Notes: generated by a model from the sequence alone, not told the origin. Numbered from the stretch's first letter, positions 1-5,296 are shown. The stretch: 5,296 nt of DNA from Rhodospirillaceae bacterium (GCA_028817685.1 JAPPPC010000541.1:1-5296); one strand, 5' to 3'. Made by a program: numbers and translations.

Positions 1-182
1 AAAGCGAGGCGATGCGGTTGAGAAATGGTCAGCCGGTATCGCTGCTGCGGAAGGTCGATCTTCAGCGTATTGCCGAACTCGACAACGGCGATACGGTCCT
101 CGCAAAAACGAGGACCAAGCCCGTGGCGCTTGTGCGCTACGCGGCAGGTGAAGTGAAGCCGTTCCGTGTTTTGAACCTCTAA
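1..182 (+). CDS. truB: tRNA pseudouridine-55 synthase TruB, C-terminal fragment (5' end outside window)
   Basis: This is the last 59 codons of a reading frame that enters from the left edge (first full codon at base 3) and ends with TAA at 180-182. The peptide runs from SEAMRLRNGQPVSLL to KPFRVLNL. The 'RLRNGQPV' stretch and the closing 'ALVRYAAGEVKPFRVLNL' pattern are typical of the small C-terminal RNA-binding domain of bacterial TruB. TruB isomerises uridine 55 in the T loop of elongator tRNAs. The catalytic domain with its nucleophilic aspartate is outside the window, so activity cannot be judged. Its position directly before rpsO and pnp matches the common bacterial order truB-rpsO-pnp, and the 15-nt gap to rpsO suggests co-transcription. 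The same DNA also carries three strong stem-loops, listed separately. Identity rests on the tail sequence plus gene order. Confidence 0.85.
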   Translation, partial: SEAMRLRNGQPVSLLRKVDLQRIAELDNGDTVLAKTRTKPVALVRYAAGEVKPFRVLNL

Positions 183-193
183 ATCAAGGAGTT
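67..193 (+). promoter_or_regulatory. Candidate S15 autoregulatory RNA: three tandem stem-loops in the truB end with possible pseudoknot to the rpsO ribosome-binding site
   Basis: Read as RNA, three hairpins follow each other. Stem 1 pairs 67-75 with 86-94 (9 bp, one G-U, 10-nt loop). Stem 2 pairs 95-102 with 109-116 (8 perfect bp, loop CAAAAA) and abuts stem 1 directly. Stem 3 pairs 122-129 with 134-141 (8 bp, one G-U, loop UUGU). The stem 1 loop contains AACUC (76-80), the exact complement of GAGUU (189-193), which covers the 3' half of the rpsO Shine-Dalgarno. Stem 3 has a G125-U138 pair next to G126-C137, resembling the GU/GC motif that S15 reads in 16S rRNA. S15 is known to repress its own mRNA in several phyla through differing leader structures. 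That this element does so is inference; it lies in truB coding sequence and could be coincidental. Confidence 0.35.
186..191 (+). promoter_or_regulatory. Ribosome-binding site of rpsO
   Basis: AAGGAG lies 6 nt before the ATG at 198, a strong Shine-Dalgarno that fixes the rpsO start. A short 4-bp hairpin, ATCG (194-197) with CGAT (202-205), would place the start codon in its loop. Confidence 0.85.
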
Positions 194-197
194 ATCG

Positions 198-467
198 ATG
201 TCGATTACGGCTGAAAGAAAGCAGGAACTCATCGGTGAGTTCGCCACGAAATCCGGGGATACCGGCTCGCCCGAGGTACAGGTTGCGATCCTGACCGAGC
301 GTATCCGGAACCTGACGGAGCATTTGAAAACACATAAGAAGGATTTCCATTCGCGCCGCGGCCTACTCATTATGGTCGGACAGCGCCGCCGATTGCTCGA
401 CTACACCAAGAAGAAGAGCGAGGAACGGTACCAAGACCTTATCAAAAGACTGGAATTGCGGCGCTAA
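198..467 (+). CDS. rpsO: Small ribosomal subunit protein S15 (uS15)
   Basis: The gene encodes an 89-residue protein, the same length as E. coli S15. The family signature is complete: L39-x2-H42-L43-x5-D49-x2-S52-x3-L56-x9-L66-x2-Y69, within the block HKKDFHSRRGLL (residues 46-57), together with the early GDTGSPEVQ stretch (20-28). H42, D49 and S52 correspond to residues known in the family to contact 16S rRNA. S15 is a primary binder of the central domain of 16S rRNA, nucleating the platform of the 30S subunit, and also takes part in subunit bridging. The start is set by AAGGAG six bases upstream. The gap to truB is only 15 nt, so an E. coli-style leader between the two genes is not available; any autoregulatory RNA must lie inside truB or the early rpsO codons. 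pnp follows 183 nt downstream. Confidence 0.98.
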   Translation: MSITAERKQELIGEFATKSGDTGSPEVQVAILTERIRNLTEHLKTHKKDFHSRRGLLIMVGQRRRLLDYTKKKSEERYQDLIKRLELRR

Positions 468-475
468 TCGCGCCG
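459..475 (+). other. Stem-loop with the rpsO stop codon in its loop
   Basis: CGGCGC (459-464) pairs with GCGCCG (470-475), giving 6 perfect GC pairs around a 5-nt loop (465-469) that contains the TAA stop codon. No T-run follows, so it is not an intrinsic terminator. It may protect the 3' end of a processed rpsO mRNA or may simply reflect GC-rich sequence. Confidence 0.4.
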
Positions 476-480
476 GCACA

Positions 481-524
481 ACGGGACGATCGAAACCATG
501 TGCGCAAACCGCGCCATGTCCCGT
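481..524 (+). promoter_or_regulatory. First stem-loop of the rpsO-pnp leader
   Basis: ACGGGAC (481-487) is the exact complement of GTCCCGT (518-524). Inside it, 498-505 pairs with 511-517 (ATG/CAT, then GCGC/GCGC with one bulged T at 501) around the loop AAACC. A 10-nt one-sided internal loop (488-497) separates the two helices. No T-run follows, so it is not a terminator. In E. coli the pnp leader folds into a stem cut by RNase III and then used for PNPase autocontrol; an analogous role here is inference from position. Confidence 0.45.
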
Positions 525-553
525 ACAGAAATGACAACAATATCGGACGCCCC

Positions 554-587
554 GTCGCACGCCGTTCAACATCAGGCGTGGCGCGAC
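554..587 (+). promoter_or_regulatory. Second stem-loop of the rpsO-pnp leader
   Basis: GTCGC (554-558) pairs with GCGAC (583-587) and ACGCC (559-563) pairs with GGCGT (575-579). This makes a 10-bp stem with a 3-nt bulge (580-582) and an 11-nt loop (564-574). It lies about 63 nt before the pnp start and has no T-run after it. Together with the preceding hairpin it makes the leader highly structured, as expected for a transcript subject to RNase III processing. No convincing sigma-70-type promoter was seen in 468-650, so pnp may rely on read-through from upstream. Confidence 0.45.
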
Positions 588-638
588 AGCATTTGCAGGC
601 ATGGGTCTGCCGGTGCGGCGTTCCGAAGGACTGTATGT

Positions 639-644
639 GAAGGA
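639..644 (+). promoter_or_regulatory. Ribosome-binding site of pnp
   Basis: GAAGGA lies 6 nt before the ATG at 651 and fixes the pnp start. An identical GAAGGA occurs at 625-630 but has no start codon at a suitable distance. Confidence 0.75.
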
Positions 645-650
645 ATATAG

Positions 651-2801
651 ATGTTTGAAATCACGAGAAAAGAAATCACCTGGGGCGGTCGGCCGCTCGT
701 CTTCGAGACTGGACGCATTGCGCGCCAGGCAGACGGCGCCGTTCTGGTCACCTATGGCGGGACGAAAGTCCTGTGTACGGCGGTGGCGCAGAAACAGCCG
801 CGCGTCGGCGTTGATTTCTTCCCCCTTACGATCAATTACCAAGAGAAAACATTTGCCACCGGCAAGATTCCCGGCGGCTTTTTCAAGCGCGAAGGTCGCC
901 CGAACGAGAAGGAAACGCTGACCTCGCGTCTGATCGACCGGCCGATCCGGCCGCTCTTTGCCAAGGGTTTCCGTAACGAAACGCAGGTGATCTGCACCGT
1001 TCTCGCCCACGATCTGGAAAACGATCCGGACGTCGTCGCGCTGGTTGGCTCTTCGGCGGCTTTGACGATTTCCGGTATTCCCTTCCTCGGCCCGCTCGGC
1101 GGCTGCCGGGTCGGCTATATTGACGGCGAATACGTGCTCAACCCGCAACTGGACGATATGCCGTCGAGCGACCTCGACCTCGTCGTCGCAGGCACGCAAG
1201 AAGGCGTGATGATGGTCGAGTCGGAAGCGCATGAGCTCGATGAAGACATCATGCTGGGCGCCGTGATGTTCGGTCACCGGGAATCGCAAGCGGTCATCGA
1301 TGCGATCATCGATCTGGCCGAAAGCTGCGCCAAGGACCCGTGGGACGTTCCGGCCCCGCCGGAGAACGAAGCGGCGGTCTCAACCCGCCTTGCGGAGATC
1401 GCCGAGGCATCGATCCGTGATGCCTATTCGATCACCGTCAAACAGGATCGCGTCGAAGCGGTTTCCAGCGCAAAGAGCGCCGCGCTTGCCGCCCTCGCCG
1501 AGGAACAGGGCGACGATTTTGACGAGCAGCTTGCCGCTGGCGCGCTGAAAAACCTGGAGAAAGACGTCGTCCGCGGCAGCATCCTGAAGACCGGCGTACG
1601 GATCGACGGACGCGATACCAGCTCGGTACGGCCGATTGTCGCCGAAGTCGGCGTGCTTGACCGGGCACATGGCTCCGCCCTGTTCACGCGCGGCGAAACA
1701 CAGGCGCTGGTCGTGACCACGCTTGGCACCGGTCAAGACGAGCAGATCATCGACGCGCTGGAAGGGGAATATCGCGAGCATTTCATGCTGCACTACAATT
1801 TCCCGCCCTACTCTGTCGGTGAAGCTTCTTTCCTCCGTTCCCCGGGACGGCGTGAGATCGGCCATGGCAAGCTTGCCTGGCGGGCGATCCGGCCCCTGCT
1901 GCCGGAGAAGGATGACTTCCCCTACACCCTGCGCGTTGTCTCGGAGATAACCGAATCGAACGGTTCTTCATCGATGGCGACCGTCTGCGGCACGTCGATG
2001 TCGCTGATGGATTCGGGCGTTCCCATGGCACGGCCCTGCGCCGGTATCGCAATGGGGCTGATCAAGGAAGGCGACGAATTCGCCGTCCTTTCCGACATCC
2101 TCGGCGATGAAGACCATCTCGGCGATATGGACTTCAAGGTCGCCGGGACGGAAGAAGGGATCACCTCGCTGCAGATGGATATCAAGATCACTTCGATCAA
2201 CGAGGAGATCATGAAGGTCGCCCTGGCGCAGGCCAAGGACGGTCGGGTCCATATCCTGAACGAGATGGAGAAAGGTATTACCCAGGTCCGTCAGGAAGTC
2301 TCCGAGCACGCGCCGCGCATCACGACCATGACGGTGCCGCGCGACAAGATTCGGGAAGTGATCGGCCCGGGCGGCAAGATGATCCGAGAGATCTGCGAGA
2401 CCACGGGTGCCAAGATCGACATCGAAGATGATGGCACGGTCAAAGTGGCGGCCGTCGACCAATCGGCGAGCGACAAGGCGGTGAACTGGATCAAGTCCAT
2501 TACCGCGGAGCCGGAGGTCGGCGTCATCTACGAGGGCAAAGTCGTCAAAATCATGGATTTCGGCGCCTTTGTGAACTTCTTCGGTGCTCGGGACGGTCTG
2601 GTTCATATCTCGGAACTGGCCAAAGAGCGGGTCGGCGCGGTTGGCGACGTTGTGAAGGAAGGCGAGACCGTCAAGGTCAAGGTCCTCGCGATCGATGATC
2701 GCGGCAAGGTAAAGCTGTCGATGCGGGTCGTGGATCAGGAGTCCGGTGAAGACCTGGGCGACGTTCCGCGCGAAGGACGGCGGCGCGCAAGCGCCGAATA
2801 G
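651..2801 (+). CDS. pnp: Polynucleotide phosphorylase (polyribonucleotide nucleotidyltransferase)
   Basis: The 716-residue protein is close to E. coli PNPase (711). PNPase degrades RNA 3' to 5' using phosphate, releasing nucleoside diphosphates, and can also add tails; it works as a trimer, often with RNase E. Domains in order: first RNase PH fold (about 10-145), alpha-helical linker domain (about 240-320), catalytic second RNase PH fold (about 325-540), KH domain (about 560-620, GPGG loop at 572-575) and S1 domain (about 624-693). The RNA-gripping FFKR is at 77-80. Phosphate-site residues R400, R401 and S439-S441 are present, as are metal-site residues D488, D494 and K496, which match E. coli D486, D492 and K494. 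After S1 there is a short charged tail ending GRRRASAE. No key residue is missing. It follows rpsO and ends before a strong terminator. Expression is probably tuned through the hairpins in its leader. Confidence 0.98.
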   Translation: MFEITRKEITWGGRPLVFETGRIARQADGAVLVTYGGTKVLCTAVAQKQPRVGVDFFPLTINYQEKTFATGKIPGGFFKREGRPNEKETLTSRLIDRPIRPLFAKGFRNETQVICTVLAHDLENDPDVVALVGSSAALTISGIPFLGPLGGCRVGYIDGEYVLNPQLDDMPSSDLDLVVAGTQEGVMMVESEAHELDEDIMLGAVMFGHRESQAVIDAIIDLAESCAKDPWDVPAPPENEAAVSTRLAEIAEASIRDAYSITVKQDRVEAVSSAKSAALAALAEEQGDDFDEQLAAGALKNLEKDVVRGSILKTGVRIDGRDTSSVRPIVAEVGVLDRAHGSALFTRGETQALVVTTLGTGQDEQIIDALEGEYREHFMLHYNFPPYSVGEASFLRSPGRREIGHGKLAWRAIRPLLPEKDDFPYTLRVVSEITESNGSSSMATVCGTSMSLMDSGVPMARPCAGIAMGLIKEGDEFAVLSDILGDEDHLGDMDFKVAGTEEGITSLQMDIKITSINEEIMKVALAQAKDGRVHILNEMEKGITQVRQEVSEHAPRITTMTVPRDKIREVIGPGGKMIREICETTGAKIDIEDDGTVKVAAVDQSASDKAVNWIKSITAEPEVGVIYEGKVVKIMDFGAFVNFFGARDGLVHISELAKERVGAVGDVVKEGETVKVKVLAIDDRGKVKLSMRVVDQESGEDLGDVPREGRRRASAE

Positions 2802-2826
2802 AGCGCCAACGCCGAAGTGCAAACGC

Positions 2827-2866
2827 AAACGGGCGGCCCTATCGACGGGCCGCCCGTTTCACTTTT
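2827..2866. terminator. Intrinsic, probably bidirectional, terminator between convergent pnp and fabI
   Basis: AAACGGGCGGCCC (2827-2839) and GGGCCGCCCGTTT (2847-2859) form a perfect 13-bp stem with a 7-nt loop (2840-2846). On the + strand the stem ends in TTT, followed by CAC and TTTT (2863-2866). Read on the - strand the stem is followed by TTTGCGTTT (complement of 2821-2829). It sits 25 nt after the pnp stop and 22 nt beyond the fabI stop, so one structure can end both converging transcripts. Confidence 0.88.
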
Positions 2867-2881
2867 ACCGAGATGCGTCAA

Positions 2882-3673
2882 TCAATCCGGCGACGCCATG
2901 CCCACGATGTTGTAACCGGCGTCGACATGAATGATCTCGCCCGTCGTCCCCTTACCCAGATCGGACAGCAAAAACAACGCGGCACCCCCGACTTCGTCCA
3001 AGCTGACCGAACGGCGCAACGGCGCGTTGTCCGCCTGCCATTTCATCACGAACCGCGCCCCGCCAATTGCCGCCCCTGCGAGCGTGCGCATCGGCCCGGC
3101 GGAGATCGCATTCACGCGAATTTCGTCCGGCCCCAGATCGGCGGCGAGATAGCGGGTGCTCGCCTCCAGCGCGGCCTTCGCAACCCCCATGACATTGTAG
3201 TTCGGCATCACACGGCGCGACCCCGCATAGGTCAGGGTCAGGATACTGCCGCCATTGTCCATCAACGCCGCGGCCCGTTTCGCGACCGCCGTAAAGGAGT
3301 AACAGGAGATCTCTAGACTCCGCGTGAAATTTTCGCGCGTCGTGTCGAGGTAACGTCCCTTCAGCTCCGCCTTGTCGGAGAAGGCGATCGCATGAACGAC
3401 GAAGTCGAGATCGCCCCAAGCCTCGCCGACCGTGTCGAACGCCTTATCAACCGTCGCCTCATCCGCCACGTCACACTGCACGGCAATGGTCGAGCCGATT
3501 CCCTCCATAAGGGGCCGGAGGCGTTTTTCGAAATTCTCATCCTGATAGGTGAAGGCGAGTTCGGCACCGTGATCGGCCAGGGTCTGCGCGATGCCCCAAG
3601 CAATAGAATGGTCATTCGCGACCCCCATGATGAGCCCGCGCTTGCCCTGCATAAGGCTTTGCCCTGTTGTCAT
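2882..3673 (-). CDS. fabI: Enoyl-[acyl-carrier-protein] reductase FabI (NADH-type)
   Basis: The 263-residue protein (E. coli FabI 262) is a short-chain dehydrogenase-type enzyme. It reduces trans-2-enoyl-ACP to acyl-ACP, the last step of each cycle of type II fatty-acid synthesis, in the cytosol. The N-terminal nucleotide-binding loop GVANDHSIAWG is at 17-27. Q44 in 'TYQ' matches E. coli Q40, associated with NADH use, and D68 in 'CDV' lies in the cofactor pocket. The catalytic set is Y149, Y159 and K166 (Y-x6-K, in NYNVMGVAK), followed by NAISAGP (188-194). The residue at the E. coli G93 position is A97. The start at 3673 is supported by AAAGGG (3678-3683) 4 nt upstream; a second Met at residue 8 is a weaker alternative. 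It lies 82 nt downstream of fabB, on the same strand, and converges on pnp. Confidence 0.97.
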   Translation of the reverse strand: MTTGQSLMQGKRGLIMGVANDHSIAWGIAQTLADHGAELAFTYQDENFEKRLRPLMEGIGSTIAVQCDVADEATVDKAFDTVGEAWGDLDFVVHAIAFSDKAELKGRYLDTTRENFTRSLEISCYSFTAVAKRAAALMDNGGSILTLTYAGSRRVMPNYNVMGVAKAALEASTRYLAADLGPDEIRVNAISAGPMRTLAGAAIGGARFVMKWQADNAPLRRSVSLDEVGGAALFLLSDLGKGTTGEIIHVDAGYNIVGMASPD

Positions 3674-3677
3674 TCAG

Positions 3678-3683
3678 CCCTTT
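3678..3683 (-). promoter_or_regulatory. Ribosome-binding site of fabI
   Basis: On the - strand AAAGGG lies 4 nt before the ATG at 3673-3671. A small hairpin (CCGC/GCGG, 3690-3693 with 3701-3704) lies just upstream of it. Confidence 0.6.
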
Positions 3684-3722
3684 CGCCCACCGCTTTTATC
3701 GCGGCTTGACGCCTTCATACCC

Positions 3723-3755
3723 CGAAATTCTTTTTTCGATCGCTGGTGAATTTCG
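3723..3755 (-). other. Inverted repeat in the fabB-fabI gap
   Basis: CGAAATTC (3723-3730) and GAATTTCG (3748-3755) form a perfect 8-bp inverted repeat around a 17-nt spacer that holds a T6 run (+ strand) and a CGATCG palindrome. It begins immediately after the fabB stop codon. On the - strand no T-run follows, so an efficient intrinsic terminator is unlikely. It could be an mRNA processing or stabilising hairpin between the two genes, or a protein-binding site. No clear promoter was recognised in the 82-nt gap, so fabI may be co-transcribed with fabB. Confidence 0.4.
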
Positions 3756-4973
3756 TTACCCGTCATACCGTTTGAACGCCAGTGTCGCATTCGTACCGCC
3801 GAACCCGAAGCTGTTCGAGATGACACAGTCGAGCGCGACGTCATCCTGACGTTCGCGGATGATCGGAAACTCAGCCGCTTCCGGATCGATTTCGTCGATA
3901 TGGGCGGATGCGGCGAGGAAGTTATTCTCCATCATCAGCAGGGAATAGATCGATTCCTGCGCCCCCGCAGCGCCGAGCGAATGTCCGGTCAGCGATTTGG
4001 TCGAACTGATCGGCGGCACGCTGTCGCCGAACACTTCACGAAGTGCCGACAGCTCCTTGACGTCGCCAATCGGCGTCGAGGTGCCATGAGCGTTGATATA
4101 GCCAACCGGCATGTTGAGCCCGGAGAGCGCCTGCTTCATGCACCGCACCGCGCCCTCGCCCGACGGCTGGACCATGTCATGCCCGTCCGAGGTCGCACCG
4201 TAGCCGGCAACTTCGGCGTAAATTTTCGCACCTCTTGCCTTGGCGTGTTCAAGTTCTTCCAACACCAGAACGCCCGCGCCGCCGGCAATCACGAAACCGT
4301 CGCGGTCCTTGTCGAACGCCCGGCTGGCCACTTCGGGCGTCGCATTGAAATTCGACGACAGGGCCGGCATCGCATCGAACAGCAATGTGAAGGACCAATG
4401 CAGTTCCTCGCCACCACCGGCAAAAACGATGTCCTGCTTGCCCCACTGGATCAGTTCCGAGGCATTGCCAATGCAGTGCGCGCTGGTCGAACAGGCGGAG
4501 CTGATGGAGTAATTGACGCCGTGGATCTTGAACGGGGTCGCCAGGGTCGCCGAATTTGTGCTCGACATCACCTTGGGTACCACGAAGGGGCCGACCCGCT
4601 TTGCATTCTTCTCGCGCAGCGTATCGACGGCCTGCACCATGTTCTGCATGGACGGCCCACCGGAGCCCATGATCAGCCCCGTACGTTCGTTCGTTATGTC
4701 GCTTTCTTCGAGCCCGGAATCGGCAATCGCCTCTTCCATGGCGATGTAATTGTATGCCGCGCCGTCGCCCATGAAACGCGACTGCTTGCGGTCGAGATAA
4801 TCGCTGATTTCAAGCTTTACGGAACCATGCACATGACTGCGGAAGCCAAGCTCCTCATATTCATCGCAATGGACGATCCCAGAGCGACCCGTTTTCAGAG
4901 ATTCGAGAACCTCTTCCTTATTGTTCCCGATACTGGAGACGATCCCGATACCGGTGACCACGACACGTCGCAT
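3756..4973 (-). CDS. fabB: Beta-ketoacyl-[acyl-carrier-protein] synthase I FabB
   Basis: The 405-residue protein (E. coli FabB 406) begins MRRVVVTGIGIVSSIGNN. It condenses malonyl-ACP with acyl-ACP and is the elongating enzyme needed for the cis-3-decenoyl-ACP made by FabA, so it feeds unsaturated fatty acids. The thiolase-fold active site is complete: nucleophile C161 in SSACSTSAHC, H296 in NAHGTST, K326 and H331 in TKSLTGHSLGAAG, and the closing glycine loop FGFGGTN at 389-395. The stretches ATPFKIHGVNYSISSAC and GKQDIVFAGGGEEL are nearly identical to E. coli FabB, which favours FabB over FabF. The frame stays open to 5081, but that extension overlaps fabA and has no family similarity; the start at 4973 has GAGG (4982-4985) 8 nt upstream. 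It is 13 nt downstream of fabA, hence an operon. Confidence 0.97.
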   Translation of the reverse strand: MRRVVVTGIGIVSSIGNNKEEVLESLKTGRSGIVHCDEYEELGFRSHVHGSVKLEISDYLDRKQSRFMGDGAAYNYIAMEEAIADSGLEESDITNERTGLIMGSGGPSMQNMVQAVDTLREKNAKRVGPFVVPKVMSSTNSATLATPFKIHGVNYSISSACSTSAHCIGNASELIQWGKQDIVFAGGGEELHWSFTLLFDAMPALSSNFNATPEVASRAFDKDRDGFVIAGGAGVLVLEELEHAKARGAKIYAEVAGYGATSDGHDMVQPSGEGAVRCMKQALSGLNMPVGYINAHGTSTPIGDVKELSALREVFGDSVPPISSTKSLTGHSLGAAGAQESIYSLLMMENNFLAASAHIDEIDPEAAEFPIIRERQDDVALDCVISNSFGFGGTNATLAFKRYDG

Positions 4974-4981
4974 TACTGGAA

Positions 4982-4985
4982 CCTC
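4982..4985 (-). promoter_or_regulatory. Ribosome-binding site of fabB
   Basis: GAGG on the - strand, 8 nt before the ATG at 4973-4971, sits in the 13-nt gap just after the fabA TAG. It decides the start against the longer open frame that runs into fabA. Confidence 0.65.
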
Positions 4986-4986
4986 G

Positions 4987-5296
4987 CTATTGGCCTTCAG
5001 CCGGGGTGAACAGGCCAACTCTGATATCTTTTGCCTCGAATATCGGTTTGCCATCGACCTGCAGAACACCGTCTGCGACACCGAGTACGAGTTTGCGCAT
5101 GATCACGCGCTTCAAATTGATGATGTAGGTCACCTTATGCGCCGATTCCAGAACCTGGCCGGAGAACTTCACATTGCCGACGCCGAGCGCTCGGCCGCGA
5201 CCGATCCCGCCAAGCCAGCCAAGGAAAAACCCGACGAGTTGCCACATGGCATCCAGCCCAAGACAGCCCGGCATCACCGGAGCGGGCGCGAGGTGG
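4987..5296 (-). CDS. fabA: 3-hydroxydecanoyl-[acyl-carrier-protein] dehydratase/isomerase FabA, C-terminal part (5' end outside window)
   Basis: The frame enters from the right edge and ends at TAG (4989-4987), giving 102 full codons. That equals the distance from the catalytic histidine to the C-terminus in E. coli FabA. FabA dehydrates 3-hydroxydecanoyl-ACP and isomerises trans-2- to cis-3-decenoyl-ACP, the branch point to unsaturated fatty acids. Both catalytic residues are visible: the histidine in the first full codon (5293-5295) and the aspartate of VMPGCLGLDAMWQ fourteen residues later, matching E. coli H70 and D84. The rest follows the family (GWLGG, GRALGVGNVKFSGQVL, VTYIINLKRVI, VDGKPIFEAKDIRVGLF). 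The segment after the histidine is HLAPAPVMPG, where E. coli has HFIGDPVMPG. The N-terminal half and any promoter are outside the window. fabB follows after 13 nt. Confidence 0.96.
   Translation of the reverse strand, partial: HLAPAPVMPGCLGLDAMWQLVGFFLGWLGGIGRGRALGVGNVKFSGQVLESAHKVTYIINLKRVIMRKLVLGVADGVLQVDGKPIFEAKDIRVGLFTPAEGQ

Noticed and set aside
468..650. A dedicated pnp promoter in the leader
   Set aside because: No -35/-10 pair with acceptable match and spacing was found by eye; this does not exclude a divergent promoter.
601..921. 106-codon + strand frame starting at 601
   Set aside because: It overlaps the start of pnp in another frame, is rich in Arg/Ser as GC shadows are, and has no good ribosome-binding site.
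363..1289. 308-codon open frame on the - strand covering the end of rpsO, the pnp leader and the start of pnp
   Set aside because: It runs antisense through two well-supported genes and the structured leader, and shows no family features.
1968..2828. 286-codon open frame on the - strand opposite the 3' half of pnp
   Set aside because: It is the antisense mirror of the PNPase KH and S1 domains; its composition reflects the complementary codons.
3900..5009. Long open frame on the + strand (369 codons) opposite fabB
   Set aside because: It is antisense to fabB, whose product matches a known family along its whole length; the opposite frame is a GC-rich codon-bias shadow with no recognisable domain.
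4974..5081. 36-residue N-terminal extension of fabB
   Set aside because: It overlaps the fabA coding sequence, and FabB proteins start at MRRVVVTG-like sequence; the ATG at 4973 has its own GAGG.
4987..5277. GTG at 5277 as the start of a short 96-residue protein
   Set aside because: The frame continues upstream through PAPALH to the window edge and aligns with FabA across the catalytic histidine, so this is an internal valine.
1..5296. Mobile elements, CRISPR arrays, tRNA genes or a novel defence-like system
   Set aside because: No direct-repeat arrays, terminal inverted repeats, transposase-like proteins or tRNA-like cloverleafs were seen; almost all bases belong to recognised housekeeping genes.

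Overview
This is a core chromosomal window from a GC-rich proteobacterium, most likely an alphaproteobacterium. The basis is protein-level resemblance (the FabI and FabA/FabB sequences look alphaproteobacterial) and the gene order truB-rpsO-pnp facing fabI-fabB-fabA. From memory this order resembles that of rhizobia and relatives. The assignment is inferred by eye, with no database search.

Layout, left half (+ strand): the last 59 codons of truB (tRNA pseudouridine-55 synthase), a 15-nt gap, rpsO (ribosomal protein S15, 89 aa), a 183-nt leader containing stem-loops, then pnp (polynucleotide phosphorylase, 716 aa). A perfect 13-bp inverted repeat after pnp looks like an intrinsic terminator and is placed to serve both converging transcripts.

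Layout, right half (- strand, read right to left): the 3' part of fabA (cut by the window edge just upstream of its catalytic histidine), fabB 13 nt downstream, then an 82-nt gap with an inverted repeat, then fabI. FabA makes the cis-3-decenoyl-ACP branch-point intermediate, FabB elongates it toward unsaturated fatty acids, and FabI performs the final enoyl reduction of each elongation cycle. The left half belongs to translation and RNA turnover, the right half to type II fatty-acid synthesis.

No mobile element, CRISPR array, RNA gene, phage remnant or accessory system was seen. All protein genes are recognisable housekeeping genes and look intact apart from the two cut by the edges. The most interesting signals are in the RNA. 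Three tandem stem-loops lie inside the end of truB just before rpsO, and the first loop can pair with the rpsO Shine-Dalgarno, making them a candidate S15 autoregulatory element. Two further stem-loops lie in the rpsO-pnp leader, where E. coli pnp has its RNase III/PNPase autoregulatory structure. Every intergenic stretch is under 200 nt and is described in the features.
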